Positions 62,726-64,000 of a stretch of DNA of 64,000 nucleotides are shown here, piece by piece. The stretch comes from Ashinkailepas kermadecensis (lineage: Eukaryota; Arthropoda; Thecostraca; Neolepadidae): NCBI GenBank assembly GCA_034440615.1, contig JAOTOM010004755.1:70001-134000 (forward strand). Reading direction: 5' to 3'. The notes below the pieces were generated by a model. It worked only from the letters and a program-made list of their open reading frames with translations. It was not told the origin of the DNA and made no database searches. Position 1 is the stretch's first letter; each line of letters opens with the position of its first letter. The position numbers and the translations under genes were made by a program.

Positions 62726-63160
62726 AGTTTTCCCAGAACTAAACCGCATCATCGACGACCTGAACGACTTGACACACCCACGACTCCGTGTCCGCGCCGT
62801 ACATTCTCCCGCTCCGAACGCGCCCCTGTGACGTACGATTAGGCTGCATCAATTCAGAAACGCAGCGCTGATCAAGTAGCCGACAGTAGTGCGACTGACC
62901 AGGCTACGTGTGCCGGCACAGGGCGCGCACGTCCGGCAGTGCTGTCGCGCCACAGGACGGTCACACCCCGCGCGCCATTTCGCCCGCGGCGTGTACGGCG
63001 ACCTTTGACCCGAGCGGCGCCGGTCGTCACGATCGTCACGCCGTGTCACGGCCGCCAAGTGGCGACCATCGATCGTCACAGGTCGTCACAGCAACAGTGA
63101 ATTGTGGTCGTCACAGTCGAATCATGGACGTAACGGGACCACCGCGGGGCGGTCAGACGG
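62726..63160. other. GC-rich unique spacer
   Basis: About 430 bp with many cgtcac motifs; no supported gene. Confidence 0.3.
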
Positions 63161-63164
63161 TGGC

Positions 63165-63905
63165 CGACACACAGCGGACCACACTGGAGGAGACACCACT
63201 GGTGACACTATGGGCACACAGCGGACCACACTGGAGGAGACACCACTAGTGACACTATGGGCACACAGCGGACCACACTGGAGGAGACACCACTGGTGAC
63301 ACTATGGGCACACAGCGGACCACACTGGAGGAGACACCACTAGTGACACTATGGGCACACAGCGGACCACACTGGAGGAGACACCACTAGTGACACTATG
63401 GGCACACAGCGGACCACACTGGAGGAGACATCACTGGTGACACTATGGACACACAGCGGACCACACTGGAGGAGACACCACTGGTGACACTATGGACACA
63501 GCGGACCACACTGGAGGAGACACCACTGGTGACACTATGGGCACACAGCGGACCACACTGGAGGAGACGCCACTGGTGGCACTATGGGCACACAGCGGAC
63601 CACACTGGAGGAGACATCACTGGTGACACTATGGACACAGCGGACCACACTGGAGGTGACACCACTGGTGACACTATGGGCACACAGCGGACCACACTGG
63701 AGGAGACACCACTGGTGACACTACGGGAACACAGCGGACCACACTGGAGGAGACGCCACTGGTGGCACTATGGGCACACAGCGGACCACACTGGAGGAGA
63801 CATCACTGGTGACACTATGGACACAGCGGACCACACTGGAGGTGAGACCACTGGTGACACTATGGGCACACAGCGGACCACACTAGAGGAGACACCACTG
63901 GCGAC
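63165..63905. repeat. 47-bp minisatellite, about 16 copies
   Basis: Unit cacagcggaccacactggag, then gagacaccactggtgacact and atgggca, with 44-46 bp variants (atggacacag). Confidence 0.94.
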
Positions 63906-64000
63906 ACCAGCGGCAAAAGTCAGTCAGGAACGTCCCCGGCCCGGTTCGGTTGGATTGGACTGGAGTAAGTCTGACTGCACACACTGCTGGAGACGGACTT

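Overview
The window is eukaryotic nuclear DNA, most likely from an arthropod and probably a crustacean; a barnacle is possible but unproven. The basis is a complete intron-containing troponin C gene of arthropod type, an FN3 plus ZP-type transmembrane protein gene, tRNA-derived SINEs, a Penelope-like element, a non-LTR retrotransposon and a DNA transposon. There are no operons, Shine-Dalgarno sites or CRISPR arrays. Most long open frames here are by-products of tandem repeats whose unit length is a multiple of three.

Layout. 1-1077 (minus): 359-codon open frame of a Ser/Lys-rich, probably disordered protein, cut by the left edge. 4.4-11.8 kb (minus): a multi-exon gene for a secreted or membrane protein, made of signal peptide, FN3 domain, ZP-N-like domain and a C-terminal membrane segment. 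Its introns are filled with minisatellites, several of which contain or begin at its own splice sites. 12-31 kb: almost entirely tandem arrays (units of 12-91 bp) with short unique spacers and one Penelope relic. 31.5-33.5 kb: a long TA tract, then a 5'-truncated Penelope-like element (minus) with RT, GIY-YIG domain and a hammerhead-ribozyme-like core at its 3' side. 33.9-37.15 kb: a 40-bp array with a 1.54-kb higher-order duplication. 38.8-43.1 kb: a decayed non-LTR retrotransposon split by a 3169-bp DNA transposon with long inverted repeats and a 9-bp target duplication. 44.5-47.1 kb: more arrays. 47.3-52.9 kb (minus): troponin C in four exons, with a SINE in intron 3. 53-64 kb: arrays, another SINE and no gene I can defend.

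The two confident genes are unrelated in function (Ca2+ regulation of muscle; apical or extracellular matrix). They share a structural oddity: short tandem arrays have grown out of exon edges (donor, acceptor, start codon). The exon models come from reading frame, splice-site phase and domain logic only; no transcripts or database searches were available.
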